DNA of 38,667 nucleotides from Paenibacillus sp. MZ04-78.2. GTDB taxonomy: Bacteria; Bacillota; Bacilli; Paenibacillales; NBRC-103111. The notes below the pieces were generated by a model. That model made no database searches. It saw only the letters and a list, made by a program, of their open reading frames with translations, and was not told the DNA's origin. The stretch is taken from the NCBI RefSeq assembly GCF_024213375.1, contig NZ_JANAVJ010000046.1, forward strand, positions 1 through 38,667, given 5' to 3'. Positions 16,816 to 24,879 of the stretch are shown here, piece after piece. How positions within the stretch are numbered: the first letter of the stretch is position 1; each line of letters begins with the position of its first letter. The translations under genes and the position numbers were made by a program.

Positions 16816-17781
16816 ATGCTGACTTATACGTTGCGCAGACTACTGGGCATGATTCCGCTGCTCCTGCTCATCTCCATTGTGGTGTTCACCCTGGCAAAGT
16901 TAATGCCGGGGGACGCCCTGACGGGGATGATCGATCCGGCCAACGTGAAGCCGGAATATATTGCCGAAATGCGCCAGCAGCTTGGTTTTAACGACCCGAT
17001 TCCGCAGCAGTTCATCCGTTGGTTCGGCAAAATGCTGCGGGGCGATTTCGGTCAATCTTTCATTCATAAGAGGCCCGTGAGCGAGCTCTTTTTCCAGCGG
17101 CTTCAAAATACGGCCATCCTGGCGACTATGGCCATATGCATTACCTACGCGATCGCTTTCCTGACCGGAATGATCGCGGGCAGACGCCCGAATACGCCGA
17201 TCGATTACTCGATCCAGACGGTCAGCTACATTGTCTATGCCCTTCCGAGCTTTATTATCGGAATCGTCTGCATCTACATCTTCTCGATCAAGCTCGGCTG
17301 GGTGCCCGCCAGCGGGTCGCGCAGCGTCGGAGTTGCCGACGGCACGCTTGCGTATTACTTGAATGTATTGAAAAATTCGCTGCTGCCCGCGTTCGTGCTC
17401 GGCTCTTTGGGCACAGCCGCTTATACGCAATTTCTGCGCAATGACATTATCGAGAGCAGCCGCAAGGATTACGTCAGGACGGCACGGGCAAAAGGGACAA
17501 GCGAGAGGCATATTTACAATCGGCACATCTTACGCAATTCGCTGATTCCTATGGTTACGTTTCTCGGTATTGATATCGGGGGATTGTTCGGCGGGGCGGT
17601 CATTACCGAGACGTTATTCGTTTATCCGGGAATGGGCGAGTTGTTCGTCTCCTCGATTAGCAGCCGCGACTACTCCGTCGTGATGACAATCACGATGTTC
17701 GCGTCCGTCATGACGCTGATCGGCAACTTAATTTCCGATTTACTGTACGGCTACGTCGATCCGCGTATCCGGCTTCGCTAG
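16816..17781 (+). CDS. appB: ABC transporter permease, AppB/OppB/DppB-like
   Basis: GGGAGG precedes ATG 16816; 321 residues. It begins MLTYTLRRLLGMIPLLLLIS, the standard OppB-class opening, has six hydrophobic segments, the N-terminal LGFNDPIPQQFIRWFGKMLRGDFG signature and the cytoplasmic EAA loop (DYVRTARAKGTSERHIYNRH) that contacts the ATPases. It forms the membrane channel with AppC. Confidence 0.88.
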   Translation: MLTYTLRRLLGMIPLLLLISIVVFTLAKLMPGDALTGMIDPANVKPEYIAEMRQQLGFNDPIPQQFIRWFGKMLRGDFGQSFIHKRPVSELFFQRLQNTAILATMAICITYAIAFLTGMIAGRRPNTPIDYSIQTVSYIVYALPSFIIGIVCIYIFSIKLGWVPASGSRSVGVADGTLAYYLNVLKNSLLPAFVLGSLGTAAYTQFLRNDIIESSRKDYVRTARAKGTSERHIYNRHILRNSLIPMVTFLGIDIGGLFGGAVITETLFVYPGMGELFVSSISSRDYSVVMTITMFASVMTLIGNLISDLLYGYVDPRIRLR

Positions 17782-17799
17782 CCCGAGAGGAGGATGGCT

Positions 17800-18699
17800 A
17801 TGAATACCGTGTCGAAGCCGATGCATCAAACGATACCCGTCAGCAAAAAACGAAGCGCCTCTCCATGGGTGACAGGCTGGAACCGATTTTTTCACAACAA
17901 GCTGGCGATCGCCAGTCTCGCGTTTCTGGTCCTCATTGCGACCCTGTGTGTGCTGGCGCCGCTGCTGACGTCTTATGATCCGGTCAAAATTAACTTGCGC
18001 CTCATCCATAAGCCGCCGTCGGCAGAGTATCTGTTAGGAACGGACAAAGGAGGACGCGATATTATCGCAAGATTGCTGTACGGCGGGCGCACAACGCTGC
18101 TGATTGCCGTAAGCATCAGTTTTTTCGTCACGTTTATCGGAGTGACCATCGGTTCTGTCGCTGGCTACTTCGGAGGCAAAATCGACAATATGTTAATGCG
18201 CTTTACCGATTTTGTGATGATTTTCCCGTTTCTTATTTTTGTCATCGTCCTGAAGACGGTCATTGCGGACTCGGGCATTCTGGTTCTGATCGTCGTCATC
18301 AGCGTGCTTGGCTGGGGCGGGATCGCCCGTCTTGTACGAAGCAAGGTGCTGTCGGAGAAGGAGAACGAGTACATCATGAGCGCCGTCGCGATCGGCTGCA
18401 AGCCGTTCCAGGTGATCGTCAAGCACTTGCTGCCGAATGTGGCTTCTACCATTATTGTTCAAGCGATCATCGTGATGGCGGTTATGATCGGCGTGGAGAC
18501 GGGTCTTAGCTTTCTTGGATTCGGCGTGCCGGCCAATGTGCCAAGCTGGGGAAATATGATGTCGGATGCGATATCGCCCCAAGTGATCAAAAATCAATGG
18601 TGGGTTTGGCTGCCGTCCGCCATCGTGATCACCTCTACGATTCTCGCCATTAATTTTATCGGGGAAGGCGCGAAGGAAGCCTTCGATCCAAAAGGATGA
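17800..18699 (+). CDS. appC: ABC transporter permease, AppC/OppC/DppC-like
   Basis: An ATG at 17794 overlaps the AGAGGAGG site (17786-17793), so ATG 17800 is the better start. About 299 residues, with the OppC N-terminal tail, NKLAIASLAFLVLIATLCVLAPLL as first span, LLGTDKGGRDIIARLLYGGRTTL (typical of the family), and the EAA loop (ENEYIMSAVAIGCKPFQVIV). The last gene of the operon; it is followed by a very stable hairpin. Confidence 0.87.
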   Translation: MNTVSKPMHQTIPVSKKRSASPWVTGWNRFFHNKLAIASLAFLVLIATLCVLAPLLTSYDPVKINLRLIHKPPSAEYLLGTDKGGRDIIARLLYGGRTTLLIAVSISFFVTFIGVTIGSVAGYFGGKIDNMLMRFTDFVMIFPFLIFVIVLKTVIADSGILVLIVVISVLGWGGIARLVRSKVLSEKENEYIMSAVAIGCKPFQVIVKHLLPNVASTIIVQAIIVMAVMIGVETGLSFLGFGVPANVPSWGNMMSDAISPQVIKNQWWVWLPSAIVITSTILAINFIGEGAKEAFDPKG

Positions 18700-18703
18700 T
18701 TCA

Positions 18704-18758
18704 CACACGCGGCGGCCGTCCGAACATGAAGCTCATGTTCCGGACGGCCGCCGCTGTG
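18704..18758. terminator. very long GC-rich hairpin between convergent operons
   Basis: ACAC..GCGGCGGCCGTCCG and CGGACGGCCGCCGC..TGTGT pair, and the loop side continues with AACATGA/TCATGTT around AGC, giving a near-perfect stem of more than 25 bp with single-base bulges. No T-run follows on either side. It lies exactly between the stops of appC (plus) and the zinc-ribbon gene (minus), so it probably acts as a bidirectional terminator or 3'-end stabiliser. Confidence 0.7.
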
Positions 18759-18809
18759 TCAATTAGAGGGAGGCCGGTGCCCAGCGCTTGTTGTGTACGT
18801 TTATAATGG

Positions 18810-19499
18810 TTACCCGTGCTGCGGGTAAGCCAAAGGGGAATCGCAATAAGGACATGCTTTATTCTCGCCGGGCTGCAGCAAAGCGGACGAACCGCAGCCG
18901 GGGCATTCCACCGTCTTGGGCGTCTGAGGTTGCGGCCTGCTCTGCTGCGGCACGGCGGTACCTCCCACGTCGGCATTCGCCATGGAAGCTGCCGGAGCCC
19001 ATTGGTTAAACACGATGGACATCGAATACATATCGATGAACGCATCCTGGAACACGCTGAGATAAATCATGCGCTGCAAGTCGTTGGCCACCACCGCCTG
19101 CCGCTGGTTTGTCGTCTCCGCCAAGGTTTGGATGGAAGTCACTCCCTGCACCAAGACGAGATGACGGTAATAATCGTATCTGGCGAAGAGCTGCTCGCGC
19201 CGCTGCCCGCTCTTCCACAGCATGTATATGCCGGGAATCAAGTCAAGGAGAATAACCCACACCATCACCCAGTATTCCATAGGTCTCCCTGCGGACAAAT
19301 TGATGAAGAACGACATCAGAAACGGGAAAAAAATAACCAGAAACGTCGCGCCGGCGTTTTTCCAGTCAATGACTTTCTGGTAGCTCAAATCGCGGTGCTT
19401 CCATAAACGGAAAGCCAGCAAAATAATGCCGATCGGAAAAAAGAAAATTAACCACATCGCTATCGCAACGCCGCTTATGGCTGGACGATCATAATTCAA
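18810..19499 (-). CDS. three-span membrane protein with C-terminal zinc ribbon (tandem paralog 1)
   Basis: TTG 19499 with GAGGGAG upstream; 229 residues. After MNYDRPAISG come two hydrophobic segments flanking the motif RLWKHRDLSYQKVIDW (spans about 10-31 and 48-67), a third span (about 76-96), a basic SGQRREQLFARYDYYR stretch, and a winged-helix-like region (IQTLAETTNQRQAVVANDLQ... DAFIDMYSMSIVF, about 120-165). A Pro/Gln linker leads to a zinc ribbon CPGCGSS...CPYCDS (four Cys). Paralogs 2 and 3 lie directly upstream on the same strand. The fold order membrane-wHTH-zinc ribbon and the SPFH gene in the operon recall proteins around B. subtilis ydjGHI; this is inference. Confidence 0.75.
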   Translation of the reverse strand: MNYDRPAISGVAIAMWLIFFFPIGIILLAFRLWKHRDLSYQKVIDWKNAGATFLVIFFPFLMSFFINLSAGRPMEYWVMVWVILLDLIPGIYMLWKSGQRREQLFARYDYYRHLVLVQGVTSIQTLAETTNQRQAVVANDLQRMIYLSVFQDAFIDMYSMSIVFNQWAPAASMANADVGGTAVPQQSRPQPQTPKTVECPGCGSSALLQPGENKACPYCDSPLAYPQHG

Positions 19500-19539
19500 G
19501 GATGCTCCCTCATCTCTATTATACTTCGATATGTCTATT

Positions 19540-20235
19540 TTACAGTGGATAGCTTAACAAGGAATCGCAATAAGGACAAGCTTTGCTCTCGCCAGGCTGC
19601 AATATCGCAGACGAACCGCAGCCATGACACTCAACCGACTTGGGCAATCGTTTTTCCGACGGTTTGTATTCAGGCATCGGCTTGTCCCACTCCTGCGTGT
19701 GGCCGTCCTCGGCCCTATCCCCAGCACCCTCGCGGGCGACAAAACCGTTCTGATGAAAAACAAGGGTCATCGAATACATATTCATAGAAGCATACGGAAT
19801 CATGCCGTGACCGATCATGCGTTTCAAATCGTTGATCACCACGGCCTGCCGCTGGTTGACTAATCCTTCGATAGCACGAATGGATTTAATTTCTTGTTCC
19901 ATGATGATATTGCGATAAAGCTCATACCGGGCATTGAGCCGCTTTCGCTTCCGCCCGCTTATCCATAGCAGAGATATACCCGGAAGAAGAAAAACCACAC
20001 TTAACAAGACGAGGGACTCCAGCTTGCGATCGGCCTCATTCGTGAAGATTAAGCACATGAAACAAAACATCACGATAAACGGCAAGCCCGCAACGACCCA
20101 ATCATAAATTCTTTGATAGCTCAAATTCCGGTGCTTCCACACGCGGATAACGAACAGAACAATACCGGCCGGGAAAAAGAAGAACAAAGCCAGCACGACC
20201 AATATACCGTTTATAGCCGGTCTATCCGTATTCAA
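19540..20235 (-). CDS. three-span membrane protein with C-terminal zinc ribbon (tandem paralog 2)
   Basis: The frame is open to 20298, but by alignment with paralog 1 (LNTDRPAING against MNYDRPAISG) the start is TTG 20235, behind GAGGGGAGG; 231 residues. Same order: first span (ILVVLALFFFFPAGIVLFVI), motif RVWKHRNLSYQRIYDW, second and third spans, basic SGRKRKRLNARYELYR, winged-helix-like block (IRAIEGLVNQRQAVVINDLK, ASMNMYSMTLVF), a longer charged linker and a complete zinc ribbon CHGCGSS...CPYCDS. The gap to paralog 1 is 40 bases. Function unknown; the helical motif between spans is conserved across the three copies and is a candidate interaction surface. Confidence 0.75.
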   Translation of the reverse strand: MNTDRPAINGILVVLALFFFFPAGIVLFVIRVWKHRNLSYQRIYDWVVAGLPFIVMFCFMCLIFTNEADRKLESLVLLSVVFLLPGISLLWISGRKRKRLNARYELYRNIIMEQEIKSIRAIEGLVNQRQAVVINDLKRMIGHGMIPYASMNMYSMTLVFHQNGFVAREGAGDRAEDGHTQEWDKPMPEYKPSEKRLPKSVECHGCGSSAILQPGESKACPYCDSLLSYPL

Positions 20236-20304
20236 TCCGGTTCCCGCCTCCCCTCTTGATGCGTTAACTGCGAATCTCACGCAAGGCGAACAATACATGC
20301 TTTC

Positions 20305-20999
20305 TTACCGGCTCTGCGGATATTCCAAAGGAGAATCGCAGTAAGCAAACGCCTTGCTTTCGCCGGGCTGCAGCAAGGTCGACGAACCGCAGCCGGAACA
20401 CTCCACCTTCTTCGGCAACGGCTTCTCTTCCGGAAAATCCTCCTCAGTCGTACGCTCCAGAGGCAAGTCCGAAGGCGACGTTGGTTCGACTGGCCGCTGA
20501 AAAACGATAGCCATTGAATTCATATCCAAATAGGCATTGGGGAACTCGCCAAGACCGATCAGGCGCTGCAAATCGTTGGCAATCACTGCCGGGCGAAGCC
20601 AGGTCATCTCCGCGATCGTATGGACAGAAGTAATTCCTTGCCACATGACGATCTGGCGATAGGAGTCATAACGGGCCAAAAGCCGTTTACGACTCTGCTT
20701 GCTCTTCCATAGCATGGACACCCCGGGAATGAAGAAAAAAATAATAAGAATAAACCACATCGAAAACAACGCAAACGTATCTGCTGGAGATATACTGTCT
20801 AGGAACAAAAATAAAAATACCAGAAGTACAAACAGAACAAGAAAGGTTACGCCGGCATTTCGCCAGTCATCTATTTTTTGATAGCTCAGATTGCGATGCT
20901 TCCACAATCGGATAGCCGCCAAAAGGAGGCCCGCCGGAAAACACAAGAGGAACGCCAGCACGATCACGACGCCTCGATAGCCGGTCTGTCCATCTCCAA
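20305..20999 (-). pseudogene. tandem paralog 3, frameshifted at the N-terminus and missing a zinc-ribbon cysteine
   Basis: The main open frame (GTG 20967 to 20305, 220 residues) lacks the DRPAI-x-G opening of its paralogs. That opening is present in another frame just upstream: TTG 20999 reads MEMDRPAIE and then hits a stop, while the GVVIVLAFLL continuation is one base out of register at about 20970-20980. A one-base deletion explains it. In addition the zinc ribbon reads CSGCGSS...KAFAYCDS where the paralogs have KACPYCDS, so one of four ligands is lost. Spans and the RLWKHRNLSYQKIDDW motif remain. It is either a decaying copy or a shortened protein started at GTG; a sequencing error could explain the indel but not the cysteine change. 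Confidence 0.6.
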
Positions 21000-21048
21000 A
21001 CTAACATCTAACTTCTCTTCCATATTGCCCTGATGCACTGCATCAACC

Positions 21049-21792
21049 TCATTTCAACGTAATCAACTGGCTGTTTCTGCGGCTCAGGTCGGCCGAGATA
21101 TCGCGCAGAAGCTTGCGGGACATTTCCACCTTGCCCGTATCGCCCGCCTGATCACTGAGCCCGCGAACGCAGCGCTCCAGCTCCTTGATCTGCCACAGCA
21201 AATTCTCCTCCATGTGGATCATCGAGGGATGCGAAACCGGGTCGCTGTACTTTACTTTTTCGATCAGCTCCCGCACCCCGGCTTTCAACGCTTCCCGTTC
21301 CTCGATTTCCTCTTCTTCCAGCGCATAGCTCACCGAGTCGAGAGACAGCTTCATCTGCTTCATCAGCTGCATCTGTGCCCGTTGATCATCCTCTTGATTC
21401 CGCACATAATTCGTAAAATGATTGGCAAGCCCTATCCCGATTGCCCAGACCGCGGCGGTTATGACTTCGATCACCACATAAGAGGTCAAGGAAATCCGCA
21501 AGGCTAACCAGAAGAAAACCGTATGAAAAATAGCGGATGCTCCATACAACACCGAGATCGTAACGAAGGTCAAGGAGGCGGGAAGCCCGTCTCCACGTCG
21601 GTTTTGCCTTACTTGGGCTACAGCGCAGTAATAGATTGCCGCTTCCGCGAGAACGATGGAGATCAAGGAAGTCCACCAGTGTCCTGTTCCCCAATCCTCC
21701 GGACGACATAAGAAAAAGGCGGCTACAGTTACCACGACAATGAGGCCGAACATCCATTTGGCGGCCAGGGCAGGCAAACGTTTCATATTCAT
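21049..21792 (-). CDS. four-span membrane protein with cytoplasmic coiled coil, unknown function
   Basis: AAGGAGC precedes ATG 21792; 247 residues. About four hydrophobic segments occur in the first half (WMFGLIVVVTVAAFFLC, SLISIVLAEAAIYYCAVA, TFVTISVLYGASAIFHTVFFWLAL, YVVIEVITAAVWAIGIGLA), then a charged helical C-terminal half (RNQEDDQRAQMQLMKQMKLS, LEEEEIEEREALKAGVRELI) ending in SRRNSQLITLK. It starts 13 bases after the SPFH gene, so it is co-transcribed. No family recognised; it looks like a membrane partner that presents a coiled coil to the cytoplasm. Confidence 0.7.
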   Translation of the reverse strand: MNMKRLPALAAKWMFGLIVVVTVAAFFLCRPEDWGTGHWWTSLISIVLAEAAIYYCAVAQVRQNRRGDGLPASLTFVTISVLYGASAIFHTVFFWLALRISLTSYVVIEVITAAVWAIGIGLANHFTNYVRNQEDDQRAQMQLMKQMKLSLDSVSYALEEEEIEEREALKAGVRELIEKVKYSDPVSHPSMIHMEENLLWQIKELERCVRGLSDQAGDTGKVEMSRKLLRDISADLSRRNSQLITLK

Positions 21793-21805
21793 CTCAAGCT
21801 CCTTT

Positions 21806-23095
21806 TCACTCTAACTTATTTCCGCATTCAAAACAAAATTTTTGCCCCGGCTGCACGACCTGCTGACACTGACTGCAAGTGAGCATCATGCTCTTGCCGC
21901 ACTCCGGACAAAATTTCGCTCCCGCCTCCACCATTGTCGCGCATTGAGGACAAGCAGCACCCAGCGACTCTCCGCATGTCGTACAATGCAGCGCTTGTTC
22001 CGGGTTATCCGCTTGGCAGCGGGGACAAGGACGGTACCGGTCGCCGCAGTTCGGGCAAAATTTCGATCCTGCCGGAAGGGAATGTCCGCATGCTTGGCAG
22101 GCAACGGCCGGGGAAGCAGTTTCCTGCTTGAGCGATTGTCCGCACCCTCTGCAAAAGCCGGAATCATGCGCATTGCTCATGCCGCATTTGGAACATGTCT
22201 GGACAGGAGCAGACGACACATCCATGTGTCCCGACAACTGCGAAAACGTATTGCCAAGCGTCATACCGACGCCTTGTCCAAGTCCCAGACCGATGCCCGC
22301 TCCCATGAAGGCCGATGGATTCCCTTCATTCTTCGCCGCGCTCTCCAGCGTATTAAAGGTTCTTTCCTGCTGGTAGGAGAAGCCGAGAATATCCATTTCC
22401 GCTTTCTTCGCCAATGCTTCCTTTAACCGCTTCGTGGCCGGATCTTCCTCAGGCAGATTGATGGAATCGATCTGGAAGCCGACCAGACGAATTCCGTACT
22501 CATGAAAAATCGAAACGATTCGGCTTTCCATATGTTTGGATATTTCGGAGATATAGGCGTTGATTTCCAGAATGCTAATTTTTTTATGCACCAGATAAGC
22601 AGAGATAAGCTCTTTGATGTTCATCATCAAGATGCTGCGAAAATATTTGCCAAGCTCCGCTTGATCGACCGTCGGAAGCGTTCCGACCAGCTTAAGCAGA
22701 AACTTGCGCGTGTCTTCGATCTGGATGCCTAGCTGACCGAACGCGCGGACCGATACCATCATGTGGTATTTGGGCTCCTGCAGTTGAATCGGAGTCGGTG
22801 TCCCCCATTTCATGTCCAGCTTATGCAGCTTGTTCACGAACCAAATTTCCGCCGTAAACGGCGACTTGCCGCCAAAAGGCAAATTGACGACGGAGGAAAG
22901 GATCGGAATATTTTGCGTCGATAACGTATGCCGGCCGGGACCGAGCAGGTCAAGCGCCTCCCCGCCTTTGAACAGCAGCGCTTCCTGGGTTTCATTGACG
23001 ATCAGTTGAGTCCATGTGCCTAGTTCTTGATTCGGATATTTCCACACCAATAAATTGGGCGGCCCGTCGAATTTGACTACTTCGATAATTGCCAT
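21806..23095 (-). CDS. SPFH/band-7 protein with five C-terminal zinc ribbons (YdjI-like)
   Basis: ATG 23095 follows AAAGGGG; 429 residues. Residues 1-250 are the SPFH domain of the 'virion core protein'/YdjI type: IIEVVKFDGPPNLLVWKYP, LIVNETQEALLFKGGEALD, LGPGRHTLSTQNIP and a late FHEYGIRLVGFQIDSINLPE. A Gly/Met-rich linker (about 275-300) follows, then five CxxC...CxxC ribbons (CSKCG/CRGCG, CQACG/CPNCG, CPRCQ/CTTCG, CPQCA/CPECG, CSQCQ/CFECG). There is no signal peptide or span. In B. subtilis the YdjI homolog belongs to the sigma-W pspA-ydjGHI operon and concentrates at membranes under envelope stress. First gene of a five-gene operon here. Confidence 0.82.
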   Translation of the reverse strand: MAIIEVVKFDGPPNLLVWKYPNQELGTWTQLIVNETQEALLFKGGEALDLLGPGRHTLSTQNIPILSSVVNLPFGGKSPFTAEIWFVNKLHKLDMKWGTPTPIQLQEPKYHMMVSVRAFGQLGIQIEDTRKFLLKLVGTLPTVDQAELGKYFRSILMMNIKELISAYLVHKKISILEINAYISEISKHMESRIVSIFHEYGIRLVGFQIDSINLPEEDPATKRLKEALAKKAEMDILGFSYQQERTFNTLESAAKNEGNPSAFMGAGIGLGLGQGVGMTLGNTFSQLSGHMDVSSAPVQTCSKCGMSNAHDSGFCRGCGQSLKQETASPAVACQACGHSLPAGSKFCPNCGDRYRPCPRCQADNPEQALHCTTCGESLGAACPQCATMVEAGAKFCPECGKSMMLTCSQCQQVVQPGQKFCFECGNKLE

Positions 23096-23151
23096 CTAGG
23101 TACCCCTTTCCATATGTTGGTCTCGCGTATAATCCTTTTACATTAATATAC

Positions 23152-23177
23152 TACGAAACAAGCTCTTTTTGGACTCA
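23152..23177 (-). promoter_or_regulatory. candidate ECF (sigma-W-like) promoter of the SPFH operon
   Basis: On the minus strand TGAGTC (23177-23172), 16 bases, CGTA (23155-23152). Sigma-W promoters read TGAAAC-N16-CGTA, so the -10 is exact, the spacing is exact and the -35 has 4 of 6. The start codon is about 55 bases downstream. The match fits the known sigma-W control of ydjI but a chance match is possible. Confidence 0.4.
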
Positions 23178-23309
23178 AAATTTCCCATTTGATGCGATAT
23201 AACGGATAGTTTTGCTAGATTCCGACAAGATGCGGCAAGAGTTGGGGGATTTGTCGGAGGGGATGTCCCTTAAGTCTTAGTAAATTATTTTGTTAAAATT
23301 ACATTGGTG

Positions 23310-23315
23310 TATAAT
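23310..23315 (+). promoter_or_regulatory. -10 element of a promoter for the 63-residue ORF
   Basis: A perfect TATAAT about 40 bases before TTG 23355. The only -35-like hexamers (TTTTGT at 23288, spacing 16, or TTGTTA at 23290, spacing 14) are imperfect. Confidence 0.4.
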
Positions 23316-23354
23316 TGTTTCAGAGATTTTTTAAAATAGGGGGATGACGACAAT

Positions 23355-23546
23355 TTGACTAAGAGGAATAGAGTGAGTCCGATGGATTGGGAGCGCATCG
23401 GTGATCAGAGGCAAGACGGGAAAATTGTAATTGGAGAAGCATGCAAAGTTTCTACGCCAGAAGGATTAAGTGTGGATTTTAAAGTTACCCTCTCAAAAGT
23501 TATAAAGGATTATGAAGAAACTCTAAAAGGTTTAAAGGATAGATAA
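23355..23546 (+). CDS. small protein of 63 residues, unknown
   Basis: TTG 23355 is preceded by a purine-rich GGGGGATGAC site and a TATAAT. The peptide is basic at the N-terminus (MTKRNRVSPMDWERIGDQRQ), then IVIGEACKVSTPEGLSVDFK with beta character, and a helical lysine-rich end (VIKDYEETLKGLKDR). It has no signal peptide. I do not recognise it. The proper promoter/RBS spacing is the main support that it is expressed. Confidence 0.5.
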   Translation: MTKRNRVSPMDWERIGDQRQDGKIVIGEACKVSTPEGLSVDFKVTLSKVIKDYEETLKGLKDR

Positions 23547-23566
23547 CGGCTCACGATTAACATCGT

Positions 23567-23604
23567 AAAAAATGGGCCGGGGACCACAGTCCTCAACCCA
23601 TTTG
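23567..23604 (-). terminator. rho-independent terminator of the stalk-domain gene
   Basis: On the minus strand AAATGGG...CCCATTT with inner GAGGAC/GTCCCC pairing, followed by TTTTTT; located about 40 bases past the stop at 23643. Confidence 0.75.
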
Positions 23605-23642
23605 TCACAGCCCCGCAAGGCAGGCTTCTTTGCAAACTTGTC

Positions 23643-24512
23643 TTATTTGTCTTCGTAGATTACAACGGATTTCGACTCTTCTTCCCATTTCACAACGGCT
23701 TTCAAAGCCTCGCTGACGAAACGGGCAGGTACTACGGTATTGCCTTCGACAATAGCCGCAGGCACTTCCAGCGTCACTTCTTTGCCGTTCACATAAGCCT
23801 TCGTGCTATCAACGAAAAGTTTAACGGTAATGCCATCGCGAGTAACCGTCACAGAGCGTTCTTCCGGGCTCCAGCTGACTTCCGCTTTCAGAGCTTCAGA
23901 GATGGCCCGGAAAGGTACAAGAGTGCTGCCCTCACGGATGAAAGGACGAACTTCCATGGAAGGCTCTTCGCCATTGACATACAATTGCACGCCGGATTTT
24001 CCAAGCTTCTCGTAAAGCTTGCCGAGCTTCTTGTAAGTATTGAGGTTCTTCACATTTGCTTTTACGGCTTCCTTCTGAACATAGACCGCATCGGTTACGT
24101 TACCTTGCTTGTCGAGCAGATCGGCTGCCGCGGAAAGCGCAGCGTCTTTTTCGATGATGGCTTCCAATTCAGCCTTCTTCTCGGCCGTAAGCTGAGTTTC
24201 GTATTTGGTCAACAGAAGATCGGCAAGCACAGCACCGGCCGGTTTGTCTTTTACATTTTCAATGGCGTTGAGCAAACCTTTATAGCCGTTTTTGCCGTTG
24301 TTTTCATAAGTCGCACCCATAACAGATGCCTTCGATTCTACCTCTACTTTAACTTTGACGTCTTTTTCTTTTGCAGTTTCGTTAGATGGAGCTGTGACTT
24401 CGGCTCTCTCGGCACGGTTGGCATTATCGGACTTTGCCAATGCGGAACCGGCCATCAGACTGGTTGCGACGACGCAAGATGCGGCGATCATCATAGGTTT
24501 TTTCATGTTCAT
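23643..24512 (-). CDS. secreted stalk-domain (copper amine oxidase N-like) protein
   Basis: AAGGGGAG sets the start at ATG 24512 (MNMKKPMMIA); the 13 extra upstream codons lack a site. 289 residues: signal peptide (MMIAASCVVATSLMAGSALA), a charged segment rich in Lys/Glu/Val, a helical middle domain (about 65-165, GLLNAIENVKDKPAGAVLAD, KAELEAIIEKDAALSAAADL), then a complete stalk domain with the motifs TLVPFRAISEALKAEVSWS and TVVPARFVSEALKAVVKWEE. Such domains are very common in Paenibacillus surface and secreted proteins; copper binding is not implied. It stands alone, with a terminator. Confidence 0.8.
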   Translation of the reverse strand: MNMKKPMMIAASCVVATSLMAGSALAKSDNANRAERAEVTAPSNETAKEKDVKVKVEVESKASVMGATYENNGKNGYKGLLNAIENVKDKPAGAVLADLLLTKYETQLTAEKKAELEAIIEKDAALSAAADLLDKQGNVTDAVYVQKEAVKANVKNLNTYKKLGKLYEKLGKSGVQLYVNGEEPSMEVRPFIREGSTLVPFRAISEALKAEVSWSPEERSVTVTRDGITVKLFVDSTKAYVNGKEVTLEVPAAIVEGNTVVPARFVSEALKAVVKWEEESKSVVIYEDK

Positions 24513-24621
24513 AAATACTCCCCTTTGCTGGTTAAAAATTCTTGTTTGCATGAGCTCACTAAGTTGTTCGTTCCCATTAATTTTTTTGTGGGGAGTTCGG
24601 AAAAAAAATAAAAACTTTTAG

Positions 24622-24858
24622 TTATTGGACTCCACTTAATTTGTTGGAAACGATGCTCCGCTCCAGCTTTACATACAGCAGTTCCGTTCGTAAATCTTTA
24701 CCCACGCTATGTAAGGCAGACACTATCTCTTCCGCAGTGAGCACATGGATCGTGTCCGCTTTTTTTGAAATATAATCCAAGATGACTTCGACGCATTCCT
24801 CGCAGCTTTCGATTTTATCCGCAAGCAGACGTTCTTCCTCAAGTAAAGTAAACACCAC
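24622..24858 (-). CDS. small helical protein, possibly with a broken 5' end
   Basis: 78 residues from GTG 24858, strongly helical and acidic at the start (FTLLEEERLLADKIESCEEC), ending YVKLERSIVSNKLSGVQ. There is no ribosome binding site before this GTG. About 25 bases upstream a well-placed AGGAGGGG leads into TTGTTAGCGCTTATG, whose frame reads MTQRKVEK and then TAG, one frame away from the main ORF. A one- or two-base indel would join the two into an 85-90 residue protein. So either the GTG start is used weakly or the gene is frameshifted. Family unknown. Confidence 0.45.
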   Translation of the reverse strand: MVFTLLEEERLLADKIESCEECVEVILDYISKKADTIHVLTAEEIVSALHSVGKDLRTELLYVKLERSIVSNKLSGVQ

Positions 24859-24879
24859 TATTTTTCGACTTTACGTTGA

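Noticed and set aside
21842..22426. 194-codon plus-strand ORF opposite the SPFH gene
   Set aside because: Shadow of the cysteine-rich zinc ribbons; Arg/Leu/His-rich with no start signal.
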